Source: Sphingopyxis solisilvae (lineage in GTDB: Bacteria; Pseudomonadota; Alphaproteobacteria; Sphingomonadales; Sphingomonadaceae). From it: a DNA stretch of 64,000 bases. This document shows positions 38,349-47,143 of this stretch, piece after piece (the stretch's first letter is position 1; each line of letters starts with the position of its first letter). Under the pieces are notes generated by a model, which worked only from the letters and a program-made list of their open reading frames with translations, made no database searches and was not told the DNA's origin. Both the position numbers and the translations under genes were made by a program. The stretch lies in contig NZ_JADKYM010000001.1 of NCBI RefSeq assembly GCF_015475875.1, forward strand, positions 310,001 through 374,000, in the 5' to 3' direction.

Positions 38349-38438
38349 GGACAGGTGGCCGAGTGGTTTAAGGCAGCGGTCTTGAAAACCGCCGTGGGTG
38401 GAAGCTCACCGTGGGTTCGAATCCCACCCTGTCCGCCA
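38349..38438 (+). tRNA. tRNA-Ser (TGA anticodon)
   Basis: The 90-nt gene has acceptor GGACAGG pairing CCTGTCC, an anticodon loop CTTGAAA (anticodon TGA) on a CGGT/ACCG-type stem, a long variable arm (CGTGGGTGGAAGCTCACCG region) typical of class II tRNAs, a T arm with TTCGAAT, and encoded CCA. It lies in the 248-base gap between mltB and the amidohydrolase. Confidence 0.95.
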
Positions 38439-38451
38439 GATATCTTGCAAC

Positions 38452-40107
38452 TCACGACGCCGGTACCGGGCAATTGGCGGGGCGCGGACGCAGCAGGGCG
38501 CGACCGGCGGCGACGCCCGTTGCCTGCCCGTTTTCAATCGCCGCCTGGCCGTTCACGAACAGGTGGCGAACTCCGACGGTGAGTTCGCGGGGGCGGAGAT
38601 AATCGGCGCGCGGGGCATAGCCGGCGGGGTCGAATATCACGACATCGGCGTGATAGCCGGGCCGCAGATAGCCGCGGCGGTCGAGTTTGTAGATGTCGGC
38701 CGTCCGCCCTGTTGATTGGCGGATGAAGGTCGCAAGGTTTATGACCTGCCGTTCGCGGACATAGCGGACATATTTTTCCGGGAAGCTGGCGAACATGCGC
38801 GGGTGACCCGCCGATCCGTCGGACGAGGTCACCATCCAGGGCTGTTGCATGAACAGGTCGACGTCCGCCTGCGCCATGTTGAACGACGCAATGGCGGTGC
38901 CACCGCCGCGTTCGCCGCGCAGTTTCTCGTTCACGCTCTGCCGGATGATCCGCAGCGCGGCATCGCGGCTGTCGAGTTTCCATTCGTCGGCGACCTCCTC
39001 CAGCGTTTTTCCGACCCAGGGAAATCCCTGGCCGATCAGCAGCAACGCCTTTGCGCCGCCACGTCGCCGCAGATTTTCCTGCATTTCATTGCGGATGCGC
39101 GCAAGCATTGCCGGGTCGTCGAGCCGCGCGAGCAGCGCCGCCCCGCCGCCGTCCACCGCCCAGCGCGGCAGCAGTGCGGCGTCGAGATTCGTTCCCGACG
39201 CGAGCCACGGATATTGGTCGGCGGTCACCTCGACGCCCTCGGCCCGCGCACGCTCGATTTCGGATATCACCGCTGCGGCCCGGCCGTGAACGTCGATGCC
39301 GAGCGCTTTCAGATGCGCGAAATGGACCGGCATGCCGGCCTGGCTGCCGATTTCGATCGCTTCCCTGACCGAACCGAGCAAGCCGATGCTGTAACTCGAT
39401 TCGTCGCGCTGATGTGTGTCGTAAATGCCGCCGCGGTCCGCGGCTTCGCGCGCGACCGCGATAACTTCGGCGGTCGTCGCAAAGCTTTGCGGCGCATAGA
39501 AAAGCCCCGCCGAAAAACCGATCGCGCCCTCGCACATTCCCTTGGCGACCAAGGCCTTCATCTCGCCAAGTTCGGCGTCGGTCGGTGCTCGCGCATCCTG
39601 CCCCAGCACGCGCTGCCGCACGGGACCGAAGCCGACGAAAGGAACGACATTGGTGCCGATCCCCGATTGGGTCAGCCGCGCCGCATCGGCGGCAACATCG
39701 GGCGTTCCGCCCCCGTCGACCCCGATCATGACCGTGCTGACCCCCTGATAAAGCCACGGCGCGTTCAGCCTTGCCTGTTGCTCCGGTGACCGCAGCAAAG
39801 CATCGGCGTGGGTGTGCGGGTCGATAAACCCGGGTGCGACGATCATGCCCGTCGCGTCGATCACGCGCTTGGCCCGCTGGCGGACCGACGGTCCGACCGC
39901 GACGATCCGGTCGTCGCGGATCGCCACGTCACCGACGAAAGCGATGCCTTCCCCGCCGTCGTGGATCGTGCCGCCGCGAATGATGACATCGACGGTGTCG
40001 CCCGGACTGGCTCCGGCGCCGACCGTGCCCAGAATCGCCGCCAGCGACGACAGAAGAACTAAGGATCGCCTGACGGATGTGGCGTTGAAGGATCTGGGCA
40101 TTGGCAT
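38452..40107 (-). CDS. D-aminoacylase / N-acyl-D-amino-acid deacylase-like amidohydrolase, exported
   Basis: A 551-residue amidohydrolase-superfamily enzyme of the N-acyl-D-amino-acid deacylase group. It has a signal peptide (about residues 1-33, cut near GAGASPGD), the metal motif GFIDPHTHAD, IYDTHQRDES, HFAHLKALG and a late TSSDGSAGHPRMFASFPEKY that carries the catalytic Asp loop. Such enzymes release D-amino acids from N-acyl-D-amino acids or related amides. It is divergent from a LysR gene and the DgcN/DgcA-type operon, consistent with D-amino acid use. ATG 40107 or the ATG two codons later starts it. Confidence 0.85.
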   Translation of the reverse strand: MPMPRSFNATSVRRSLVLLSSLAAILGTVGAGASPGDTVDVIIRGGTIHDGGEGIAFVGDVAIRDDRIVAVGPSVRQRAKRVIDATGMIVAPGFIDPHTHADALLRSPEQQARLNAPWLYQGVSTVMIGVDGGGTPDVAADAARLTQSGIGTNVVPFVGFGPVRQRVLGQDARAPTDAELGEMKALVAKGMCEGAIGFSAGLFYAPQSFATTAEVIAVAREAADRGGIYDTHQRDESSYSIGLLGSVREAIEIGSQAGMPVHFAHLKALGIDVHGRAAAVISEIERARAEGVEVTADQYPWLASGTNLDAALLPRWAVDGGGAALLARLDDPAMLARIRNEMQENLRRRGGAKALLLIGQGFPWVGKTLEEVADEWKLDSRDAALRIIRQSVNEKLRGERGGGTAIASFNMAQADVDLFMQQPWMVTSSDGSAGHPRMFASFPEKYVRYVRERQVINLATFIRQSTGRTADIYKLDRRGYLRPGYHADVVIFDPAGYAPRADYLRPRELTVGVRHLFVNGQAAIENGQATGVAAGRALLRPRPANCPVPAS

Positions 40108-40342
40108 CACTTTTCGACAAATCGCCGCGTAACAGGGGCACGACCGAATCCGGGCGACCATATTGCCCGTGCATTGCGCGGCCAAGAATGTCCCGAACGA
40201 CAGGCGGCGGTCCAGACAGGGGTGTTGCCGCGCCCATAACCCGATGGCATAATGTCGGCTGACCGTCACTGTCGGCGGAATTCGTGCGGCGAACGACGAG
40301 GTGGGTCGCCACCCGCTCACAGCGATCAGGAACAGCTTTCGA
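40108..40342. promoter_or_regulatory. Divergent control region between amidohydrolase and LysR regulator
   Basis: A 235-base non-coding region between oppositely oriented starts, the usual place for a LysR operator that controls its divergent neighbour. It contains no open frame with coding character. I could not fix a single T-N11-A palindrome with confidence. Confidence 0.4.
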
Positions 40343-41227
40343 ATGAACCTTCGCCAGATCGAGATCTTTCATGCGGTGTTCCTGCACGGGACGGTCAGCG
40401 CCGCCGCGCGCGCGCTCAACGTGTCGCAGCCGTCGGTAACGAAGGTGTTGCGTCATGCCGAACGGTCAATCGGGCTGACGCTGTTCGAACGGTCGAAAGG
40501 TCGGCTGATCCCGACGCAGGACGCGCACACCTTGTTTGCCGAGGTGTCGGACATTCAGGACCGGGTGCGCTCGCTGCGCCAGGCATGTCAGAATCTGCGG
40601 CATGGCCGCGGCGGGTTGCTGCGGATATCGGCGCTGCCTTCGCTCGGCCTTGGAGCGATTCCTGCGGCCGTGGCCCGCTTCCTCGGCGACCATGAAGACG
40701 TGATGTTCGATCTGCAGACGTTGCATCACGATGAAATGGTCCGGAAACTCTACGAACATGAAACCGACATCGCGGTCGGGTTCGAAGTGCCGCTGTCGGC
40801 GCCCGTCGCGCACCAGGTCATCGGCGAGGGCGAACTGGTCGTCATCTATCGCGAGCTGGACATGCCGGCCGCGCCGCCGCGCCTGCACCTCGACGAGCTG
40901 CGCGGTCACAAATTCATCAGTCCGGTTCAGAACGGGCCGATCGGCCGGATGTTGTCGAGCGAGCTCAGCCGGCTGGAAGTCACGCTCGACGAGGTGATCT
41001 CGGCGCGTACCTATTATGTCGCTGCCGCGCTCGTCGGGGCCGGCGTCGGCATGGCGATCGTCGATAATTTCACCGCGCATGCCGTGCTGGCGCCAGGTCT
41101 GGCGAGCCGCCCGCTTCAGCCTGCGATCACCTTCGACATCAATGCGGTCTATTTGCAGAACCGCCCGCCGTCGAAAACGGCGTCGGCGTTCCTCGACGTG
41201 CTGGCGACGGTGATCGAAGGATTATAG
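40343..41227 (+). CDS. LysR-family regulator, DgcR-like
   Basis: A 294-residue LysR regulator. The winged helix-turn-helix (residues 1-60) reads LRQIEIFHAVFLHGTVSAAARALNVSQPSVTKVLRHAE. The effector-binding domain follows (about 90-290). It is directly upstream of the DgcN/DgcA operon and divergent from the D-aminoacylase, so it probably controls both in response to a D-amino acid. In the published D-glutamate pathway of marine proteobacteria a LysR protein (DgcR) does this job. ATG 40343 is preferred, with the start of the HTH only three residues away. Confidence 0.85.
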   Translation: MNLRQIEIFHAVFLHGTVSAAARALNVSQPSVTKVLRHAERSIGLTLFERSKGRLIPTQDAHTLFAEVSDIQDRVRSLRQACQNLRHGRGGLLRISALPSLGLGAIPAAVARFLGDHEDVMFDLQTLHHDEMVRKLYEHETDIAVGFEVPLSAPVAHQVIGEGELVVIYRELDMPAAPPRLHLDELRGHKFISPVQNGPIGRMLSSELSRLEVTLDEVISARTYYVAAALVGAGVGMAIVDNFTAHAVLAPGLASRPLQPAITFDINAVYLQNRPPSKTASAFLDVLATVIEGL

Positions 41228-41321
41228 CATCAGGCTATAGGATATGAGGCGCTGGATATTGGGCAAGCCGCCGGGCGGGGATAGAAATGGCGCCTTTCCA
41301 GTCACGCAGGTTTTGCACGTC

Positions 41322-42356
41322 ATGATTGCTACCCCCTATCTTCTCTATCTGGGCCATTCGACCGATCCCGCCGATATCAAGACTTCGCGCGGGCTCGCGG
41401 TGTTTCGGCCGGAAATCTGTGTCGGTGAATATCGGCACGACGATTGTACGCTGACCCTTGACCTGCCGCGCATGGATTTCGCTGCGGCGCGGGCGGCAGG
41501 CGCGAAAACGCTCGTGTTGGGGATCGCCAATGCGGGCGGCAAGCTGGGCGATGCGCTGATCGTCGATGCGCTTGCCGCGCTGGAAGCAGGGCTGGACATC
41601 GCCTCTGGCCTCCATCAACGCCTGAATGCCGAACCGCGGCTGGCAGAGGCGGCGGCACGGCTGGGCCGCAAGCTGCACGACGTACGCGAACCGCGGCCCG
41701 ACATTCCGATCGGCAATGGCAAGCCGCGGGCTGGCAGGCGGCTGCTCACGGTCGGCACCGACTGCTCGGTTGGCAAGATGTACACCACGCTCTGCCTTGC
41801 CCGCGCGCTCGAAAAACGGGGCGTCACGGCCGATTTCCGCGCGACCGGCCAGACCGGTATCCTGATTGCGGGCGATGGCGTGCCGCTCGACGCGGTGATT
41901 GCCGACTTTATCTCGGGCGCGATCGAACAGATTTCGCCCGCGCGCAGCGACGATGGCTGGGATCTGATCGAGGGACAGGGTTCGCTCTATCATCCCTCCT
42001 TTGCCGGCGTGTCGATGGGCCTGATCCACGGCGCCCAGCCGGAGGCGCTGGTGCTGTGTCACGACCCCGTGCGGCCGCATATGCGCGGGCTGCCGCACTA
42101 TAAGCTACCGGGGATCGGCGACTGTATCGAAGCCAATCTTCGTGCGGCGCGGCTCACCAGCGCCAATGTGCGGATGGTCGGAATCGCGCTCAACACATCG
42201 GCGATGCCCGAAGCCGAGGCAGCGGCGCTTTGTGCGCGCACCGAGGCCGAGTCCGGGTTGCCAACGAGCGACCCCTATCGTTTCGGTGTCGAGACGATCC
42301 TCGACCGGTTGCTGGGCGTCGAAGCCGCGGTGCCCGCCGCTGTGCAAACCGCCTGA
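41322..42356 (+). CDS. dgcN: DUF1611 P-loop protein, DgcN-like (D-glutamate N-acetyltransferase candidate)
   Basis: A 344-residue DUF1611 protein. An N-terminal domain (about 1-130) precedes a P-loop GTDCSVGKM (145-153) and further conserved segments QTGILIAGDGVPLDAV and LIEGQGSLYHPSF. In Pseudoalteromonas a DUF1611 protein (DgcN) was shown to act with the racemase DgcA, acetylating D-glutamate before racemisation; the same gene pair and order occur here with a LysR gene. The function is therefore inferred by context and family. The gene lies 94 bases after the LysR stop and 9 bases before dgcA. ATG 41322 is used. Confidence 0.8.
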   Translation: MIATPYLLYLGHSTDPADIKTSRGLAVFRPEICVGEYRHDDCTLTLDLPRMDFAAARAAGAKTLVLGIANAGGKLGDALIVDALAALEAGLDIASGLHQRLNAEPRLAEAAARLGRKLHDVREPRPDIPIGNGKPRAGRRLLTVGTDCSVGKMYTTLCLARALEKRGVTADFRATGQTGILIAGDGVPLDAVIADFISGAIEQISPARSDDGWDLIEGQGSLYHPSFAGVSMGLIHGAQPEALVLCHDPVRPHMRGLPHYKLPGIGDCIEANLRAARLTSANVRMVGIALNTSAMPEAEAAALCARTEAESGLPTSDPYRFGVETILDRLLGVEAAVPAAVQTA

Positions 42357-42365
42357 CGCCTGGCC

Positions 42366-43358
42366 ATGCCCCGCGTCCTTTCGGTATTCGCCGAGACCTT
42401 TCCGCTTCATTCGCCCTTCCGTATCTCGCGCGGTACCAAGACGGCTGCCGAGGTGGTGACCGTCATGATTTCGGAGGACGGCGTCATCGGGCGCGGGGAA
42501 GGCGTCCCCTACCCGCGCTACGGGGAAAGCGTCGATAGTGCGATCGCAGTCATCGAGGGATTACGGTCGGCGATCGAACGCGGCGCCGATCGGCACGAGA
42601 TCATGCAATCGATGCCGGCGGGATCGGCGCGCAATGCTGTCGATTGTGCGCTGTGGGATCTGGAATTGCGGCAAGGCGGCGGCGATGTGGCCGCGGCGCT
42701 TGATCTGCCGGTGCCGCTCGCTCCCATCGTCACCGCGATGACGGTCGGGCTCGATACGGCGGAAAATATGGCGCGCGCCGCCGCTGCCCTCGCCGCCGCG
42801 CCGCTGCTGAAGGTCAAGGTCGACCGCCGCGACCCCGCGTCGCTGATGCGCGCGGTCCGCGCCGCCGCGCCCAAGGCGCGGATGATTGTCGACCCGAACG
42901 AAAGCTGGACGATCGACGAGGTCCGCGATCTGCAGCAGTTGATGATCGAGCTCAAAATCGACCTGCTGGAACAGCCGCTGCCCGCCGACGCCGATTGCGA
43001 TCTCGTCGGCTTTCGGTCCGCGATCCCGATTGCGGCCGATGAAGCGGTGCATGTCGCGACCGATCTCGACGCGCTGCCCGATGGCTATGGCGTGGTGAAC
43101 ATCAAACTCGACAAGACCGGCGGGCTGACCGCGGCGCTCGAACTTGCCGCGGCGGCACGGCAGCGCGGCTTGGGGGTGATGACCGGCTGCATGATCTGTT
43201 CGTCGCTGTCGATCGCCCCAGCGTGGGCGGTTGCCGCAAAGAGCGACTTCGTCGACCTTGACGGACCGCTCTGGCTTGCCGAGGATCGGTCGGGCGGCGT
43301 CAGGGGTGCCAACGGGCTGTTGTCGCCGCCGCAGCCCGGGTTCTGGGGCGGTATCTGA
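42366..43358 (+). CDS. dgcA: Enolase-superfamily racemase, DgcA-like (N-acetyl-D-glutamate racemase / dipeptide epimerase family)
   Basis: A 330-residue muconate-lactonizing-enzyme-type enolase-superfamily protein. The catalytic KxK is at K149 and K151 (LKVKVD), metal ligands Asp176 (IVDPNE), Glu202 (LLEQPL) and Asp225 (IAADEA), and the second catalytic lysine in NIKLDK (K247/K250). Two catalytic lysines on opposite faces are the signature of a 1,1-proton-transfer epimerase or racemase. Automatic naming would give L-Ala-D/L-Glu epimerase; the DUF1611 partner makes N-acetyl-D-glutamate racemase more likely. The start is ATG 42366, 9 bases after dgcN. Confidence 0.82.
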   Translation: MPRVLSVFAETFPLHSPFRISRGTKTAAEVVTVMISEDGVIGRGEGVPYPRYGESVDSAIAVIEGLRSAIERGADRHEIMQSMPAGSARNAVDCALWDLELRQGGGDVAAALDLPVPLAPIVTAMTVGLDTAENMARAAAALAAAPLLKVKVDRRDPASLMRAVRAAAPKARMIVDPNESWTIDEVRDLQQLMIELKIDLLEQPLPADADCDLVGFRSAIPIAADEAVHVATDLDALPDGYGVVNIKLDKTGGLTAALELAAAARQRGLGVMTGCMICSSLSIAPAWAVAAKSDFVDLDGPLWLAEDRSGGVRGANGLLSPPQPGFWGGI

Positions 43359-43380
43359 CGACCATGGGAACGGGGGGGCG

Positions 43381-44646
43381 ATGACGGGTTTGATGCGCGG
43401 CTGGTTTGCCATTCCGCTTTGGAAGCGGGTGCTGGGCGCGATGGTCATCGGCGTCGCGCTGGGCCTGCTGTGGCCTGCGGCGACCGGCGCCATCGCCTTT
43501 ATCGGCGACCTGTTCGTCCGCCTGATCCGGATGCTGGTCGTCCCGATCGTGTTCATCAGCATCGCTTCCGGTGTGACCGCGCTTGCCGATCCCCGCAAGC
43601 TGGGTTCAGTTGGCGCGCGCACGGTATCGCTGTTCGCGGCCACCACGGCCTGTGCGGTGTCGATCGGCATCGCCGTGGGATTGTTTCTGGAACCGGGCAA
43701 AGGAGCTGCGCTCGGCACCGCGGCGCCGCATGCACTGGGCGAGCCCAAATCGCTGTACGACCAACTGATGGGCATCGTCCCGGTCAACATCGTGCAATCG
43801 CTGGCCGAAGGGGACATGCTGGCGATCATCTTTTTCGCGATGATGCTCGGGTTCGGCGTCATTCTTGCCGGCGACAAGGGCCGCCCGGTCGCCAATTTGC
43901 TGCAATCGGCGGGCGAGGTGATGTTCCACCTCGTCCGTATCATCATGGAAGTCACGCCGTTCGGTGTGCTGGCACTGATCGGCAAGGCCGTCGCCGACAA
44001 TGGCGTTGCGGTATTTGCCAATGTCGGATGGCTTGCGGTCGGCGTCGCGGCAGGCGTCATTCTCCAGATATTGCTGGTCCACCTCCCCCTCATCGCTTTT
44101 GTCGCGCGGCAGCGCGTGCTGCGTTTTTACCGCACCATCGTCGACGCGCTGGCGGTGGCGTTTTCGACTGCGTCGTCCGCCGCCACCTTGCCCGTGGCAC
44201 TGCGGATCGCCCGCGACGACCTGAAGATCGCGCCGGGCGTCGCCTCGACGGTGCTGCCGATCGGCGCCAGCATCGGCAAGGACGGCACCGCGATGTATGT
44301 CGGGCTGCTCAGCATTTTCGGCCTGCAAGCGCTCGGCATCGAACCCGACGCGTCGATGCTCGCGATCGTGCTGCTCACTGGAGCGCTTGCGGCCTTCGGC
44401 ACCGCACCGATCCCGTCCGCTTCGCTGTTCATGCTCGCCGCGGTACTGGCGTCGGTCGGCGTCTCGCCCGAACAGACCGCCTTGATCGTCGGGTTCATCC
44501 TGCCGTTCGACCGGCTACTCGACATGACGCGCACGGTCGCCAGCGCCAGCGCCAACCTGACCGTCACCACGGTGGTCGCGCGCTGGGAAAAGGCGATCGG
44601 CGACAGCACCGAGACTGAACCCCTATCGCAGGAGGCGCCACAATGA
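43381..44646 (+). CDS. Dicarboxylate/amino acid:cation symporter (DAACS family)
   Basis: A 421-residue transporter of the GltP/DctA family that moves glutamate, aspartate or C4-dicarboxylates with Na+ or H+. It has about eight hydrophobic helices with re-entrant loops. The family signature lies in VAFSTASSAATLPVAL (the serine-rich hairpin), and VLPIGASIGKDGTAMYVG and IPSASLFML follow. In this operon D- or L-glutamate is the natural substrate guess. It begins 22 bases after dgcA; the stop overlaps the serine hydrolase ATG as ATGA. Confidence 0.88.
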   Translation: MTGLMRGWFAIPLWKRVLGAMVIGVALGLLWPAATGAIAFIGDLFVRLIRMLVVPIVFISIASGVTALADPRKLGSVGARTVSLFAATTACAVSIGIAVGLFLEPGKGAALGTAAPHALGEPKSLYDQLMGIVPVNIVQSLAEGDMLAIIFFAMMLGFGVILAGDKGRPVANLLQSAGEVMFHLVRIIMEVTPFGVLALIGKAVADNGVAVFANVGWLAVGVAAGVILQILLVHLPLIAFVARQRVLRFYRTIVDALAVAFSTASSAATLPVALRIARDDLKIAPGVASTVLPIGASIGKDGTAMYVGLLSIFGLQALGIEPDASMLAIVLLTGALAAFGTAPIPSASLFMLAAVLASVGVSPEQTALIVGFILPFDRLLDMTRTVASASANLTVTTVVARWEKAIGDSTETEPLSQEAPQ

Positions 44647-45671
44647 ACCTGCAAGCGGTTTGTGATCGCGGCTTCGAGTCGGCGCTTGCAGCCGTCCAGC
44701 GCGGTGACATCCCGGCGGCGGCGCTGGGCGTTGTGACCGCCACGGGCGAGAGTGCCGCATGTCTTGCAGGCATGGCGGCGCTGGAACCCGCGCGCGAGGC
44801 ACTGACCCGCGACCACTGGTTCGACCTTGCGTCGCTCAGCAAGGTGATCGCAACCACCACGATCATCCTGATGCTGGCCGACCAGGGACGCCTCGACCTT
44901 GACCGGCCGCTCACCGACGCGATCCCCGATCTGCGCCAATATGACATTGCGAACGCACCCGAACGGTCGCTGACGTTTCGCGACTGCCTGATGCACCGGA
45001 CCTTCCTGCCCGCGGTCGAGCCCATCTACACCTATGATGCCGATCCCGCGCGGCTGCGCGCCTTTGTGCTGCAACGCGCATGGCGGCAGGGGCCGCCGGT
45101 CTATTCGGACATCAATTTCATCCTGCTCGGGATCGCAATCGAACGCATGACCGGGGTACCGCTCTCCGATTGGCCGCTCGGCAAGGGACTGGGCTATGGT
45201 CGCCCGCCCGGCCCGGCGGTTGCGACAGAATTTTGCACTTGGCGCGGCCGCGTCTTGAAGGGCGAGGTCCATGACGAAAACGCCTTTGCGCTCGGCGGTG
45301 CAAGCGGTCACGCTGGCGTGTTCGGTACCGTCGACGGGGTGCTGGGCTTTGCGCGCGCGACGCTGGACGGATCACGGCTATCCGAAGCAATGGTGGCCGA
45401 AATCCGGACCGCGGGCGAGCGCAACCGGACCTGTGGTTGGCAAAAGGCGTTTTCGGGCTGGCACGGCGGCAGCCGCTGTTCGGCGGAGACTATCGGGCAC
45501 ACGGGCTTTACCGGCACCGGCCTTTGGATCGATTTTGAACGCGGGCTCGCCTGGACGCTGCTGACGAACCGCGTCCACCCGTCGCGGCATCGCGAAAGCG
45601 GGATCACGACGCTCCGCCCCGCGGTTGGCGAAGCTCTTGTTGCGGCGTGGGAGGAAACACGAACCACATGA
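44643..45671 (+). CDS. Serine hydrolase, beta-lactamase class C/EstB-like
   Basis: A 342-residue penicillin-binding-fold hydrolase. The SxxK is S64-L-S-K67 in LASLSKV and the Tyr motif appears as VYSDINFI (Y-S-D instead of Y-x-N). The third motif reads HTGFTGTGLW near the end. There is no signal peptide, so it is probably cytosolic, which is unusual for peptidoglycan enzymes. It may be a D-aminopeptidase, esterase or amidase acting on imported D-peptides. It is translationally coupled on both sides: ATGA overlap with the symporter and ATGA with dacB. Confidence 0.8.
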   Translation: MNLQAVCDRGFESALAAVQRGDIPAAALGVVTATGESAACLAGMAALEPAREALTRDHWFDLASLSKVIATTTIILMLADQGRLDLDRPLTDAIPDLRQYDIANAPERSLTFRDCLMHRTFLPAVEPIYTYDADPARLRAFVLQRAWRQGPPVYSDINFILLGIAIERMTGVPLSDWPLGKGLGYGRPPGPAVATEFCTWRGRVLKGEVHDENAFALGGASGHAGVFGTVDGVLGFARATLDGSRLSEAMVAEIRTAGERNRTCGWQKAFSGWHGGSRCSAETIGHTGFTGTGLWIDFERGLAWTLLTNRVHPSRHRESGITTLRPAVGEALVAAWEETRTT

Positions 45672-47143
45672 CGATGAAATTCCGGCATATCGCCCTTCCC
45701 TCACTTTTGGCGCTGTCCTTGTCGCTGGCACCGGCTGCCGCGCGCACCCCCGATACGTCATCGGTTCAGACGATCGCCGAGCAAAAACTGGCCGATCGAC
45801 CCGCGGGATCGCGCGTCGGTTTGCTGGTGACGACGATGGAGGGCGAAACGCTGGTGTCGATCACCCCCGACCAGCGCTTCATTCCGGCGTCGAACACCAA
45901 GATGTTCACGACCGCGATCGGTTACGCGCAGCTCCCCGTGCTTGAAAGCACGGCGAAAGGAACCGGCGTGCGGATCGATCGGTCGAAAAGCGCACCCGAC
46001 GTCGTGCTCCACGGTCGCGGCGACCCGCGGCTGTCGAGCGCCGACGACTGCGTTCAGAATTGTTTGCAGATGCTCGCCGATGCCATAGCGCGGACCACCC
46101 GCCACGTTCGCCACATTATCGGCGACGATAGCTGGCTGCCCGACGAGCGCTGGAGCCCGGGGATGAGCTGGAACAACATCCAGTCGCGATACGGCACCGC
46201 GACCTCGGCACTGACGCTCGACGACAATGAACTGGTCGTGATGCTGACCCCCGGCGCCGTCGGTACCGCTCCCCGGCTGGCGTCGTCGGGTTATTATGAT
46301 ATCGAAAACCGCATCGTGACGGTGGCGGGCAAGGACGAGGATGTCGTCGCTGAGCGTATGCCGAACAGCCGGACGCTGCGGCTGACCGGCACGATCGGCG
46401 CCGATGCGCCCGCGATGACGCTGCGCTACGGTATCGACGATCCGGCCCATTTTGCCGCCTGGCGACTGCGCGAACTGTTGCGCGCGCGCGGTGTGCGGGT
46501 CGATGGCAACATCGACGTGCGCCACCGCCCGCTGACGCCTGCCGACGATCCCAAGCAGCGTGGCACGACCCTGTTCGAGGCTCCGGTCGAACCCGTCATG
46601 CTGGCCGAGCTGACGCCGCAACCGCTCGCCGAAAATATGATCCGGATCAACAAGGAGAGCCAGAATCTCCACAGCGAATTGATGCTGCGGCGGGTCGCCC
46701 GGCAGAGTGGCAGCGGCTCGATTGCCGACGGGCAGGCGGTGATGCGCCGCGTGATGACCGAGGCAGGGATCGCGGAAACGGGTTATGATTTTTCCGATGG
46801 GTCGGGAATGTCAACATACAACCGTATCACGCCGCGCGCGGCGGTCGGCCTGCTGGCCTGGATTGCGCGCCAGCCGTGGGGCGCGGCCTGGCGCGACACG
46901 CTGCCGATCGCCGGGCGTGACGGGACCTTGCAGAACCGCTTCAAGGGCACGTTGCTCGAAGGCAAGCTATTCGCCAAGACCGGGTCGCTCAACGCCAGTC
47001 GCGCGCTGTCCGGCTATATGGTGACGCGCAGCGGGCGGACGCTGATCTTTTCGGTGCTCGCCAATGATATGCCGAACGGCACCGATAGCCAGGCGACCGC
47101 CGCAGTGGACCGGATGCTCGTCGCGATCGCCGAGGCGCTATAG
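45668..47143 (+). CDS. dacB: D-Ala-D-Ala carboxypeptidase/endopeptidase, PBP4 (S13) family
   Basis: A 491-residue S13-family penicillin-binding protein. A signal peptide covers about 25 residues (APAAA/RT). The active-site S75-N-T-K78 lies in PASNTKMF, SDGSGMSTYN matches the second motif region and KTGSLN is the KTG triad. PBP4 enzymes cleave D-Ala-D-Ala termini or the D-Ala-mDAP cross-links of peptidoglycan, releasing D-amino acids. It is the last gene of the symporter/serine-hydrolase operon. Its final six bases overlap the convergent acylase gene. Confidence 0.9.
   Translation: MTMKFRHIALPSLLALSLSLAPAAARTPDTSSVQTIAEQKLADRPAGSRVGLLVTTMEGETLVSITPDQRFIPASNTKMFTTAIGYAQLPVLESTAKGTGVRIDRSKSAPDVVLHGRGDPRLSSADDCVQNCLQMLADAIARTTRHVRHIIGDDSWLPDERWSPGMSWNNIQSRYGTATSALTLDDNELVVMLTPGAVGTAPRLASSGYYDIENRIVTVAGKDEDVVAERMPNSRTLRLTGTIGADAPAMTLRYGIDDPAHFAAWRLRELLRARGVRVDGNIDVRHRPLTPADDPKQRGTTLFEAPVEPVMLAELTPQPLAENMIRINKESQNLHSELMLRRVARQSGSGSIADGQAVMRRVMTEAGIAETGYDFSDGSGMSTYNRITPRAAVGLLAWIARQPWGAAWRDTLPIAGRDGTLQNRFKGTLLEGKLFAKTGSLNASRALSGYMVTRSGRTLIFSVLANDMPNGTDSQATAAVDRMLVAIAEAL

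Noticed and set aside
42366..43358. L-Ala-D/L-Glu dipeptide epimerase as the only reading of the enolase-superfamily gene
   Set aside because: The fold is the same, but the adjacent DUF1611 gene and LysR gene reproduce the known D-glutamate catabolic set, so N-acetyl-D-glutamate racemase is the better first guess; the dipeptide reading is kept as an alternative.
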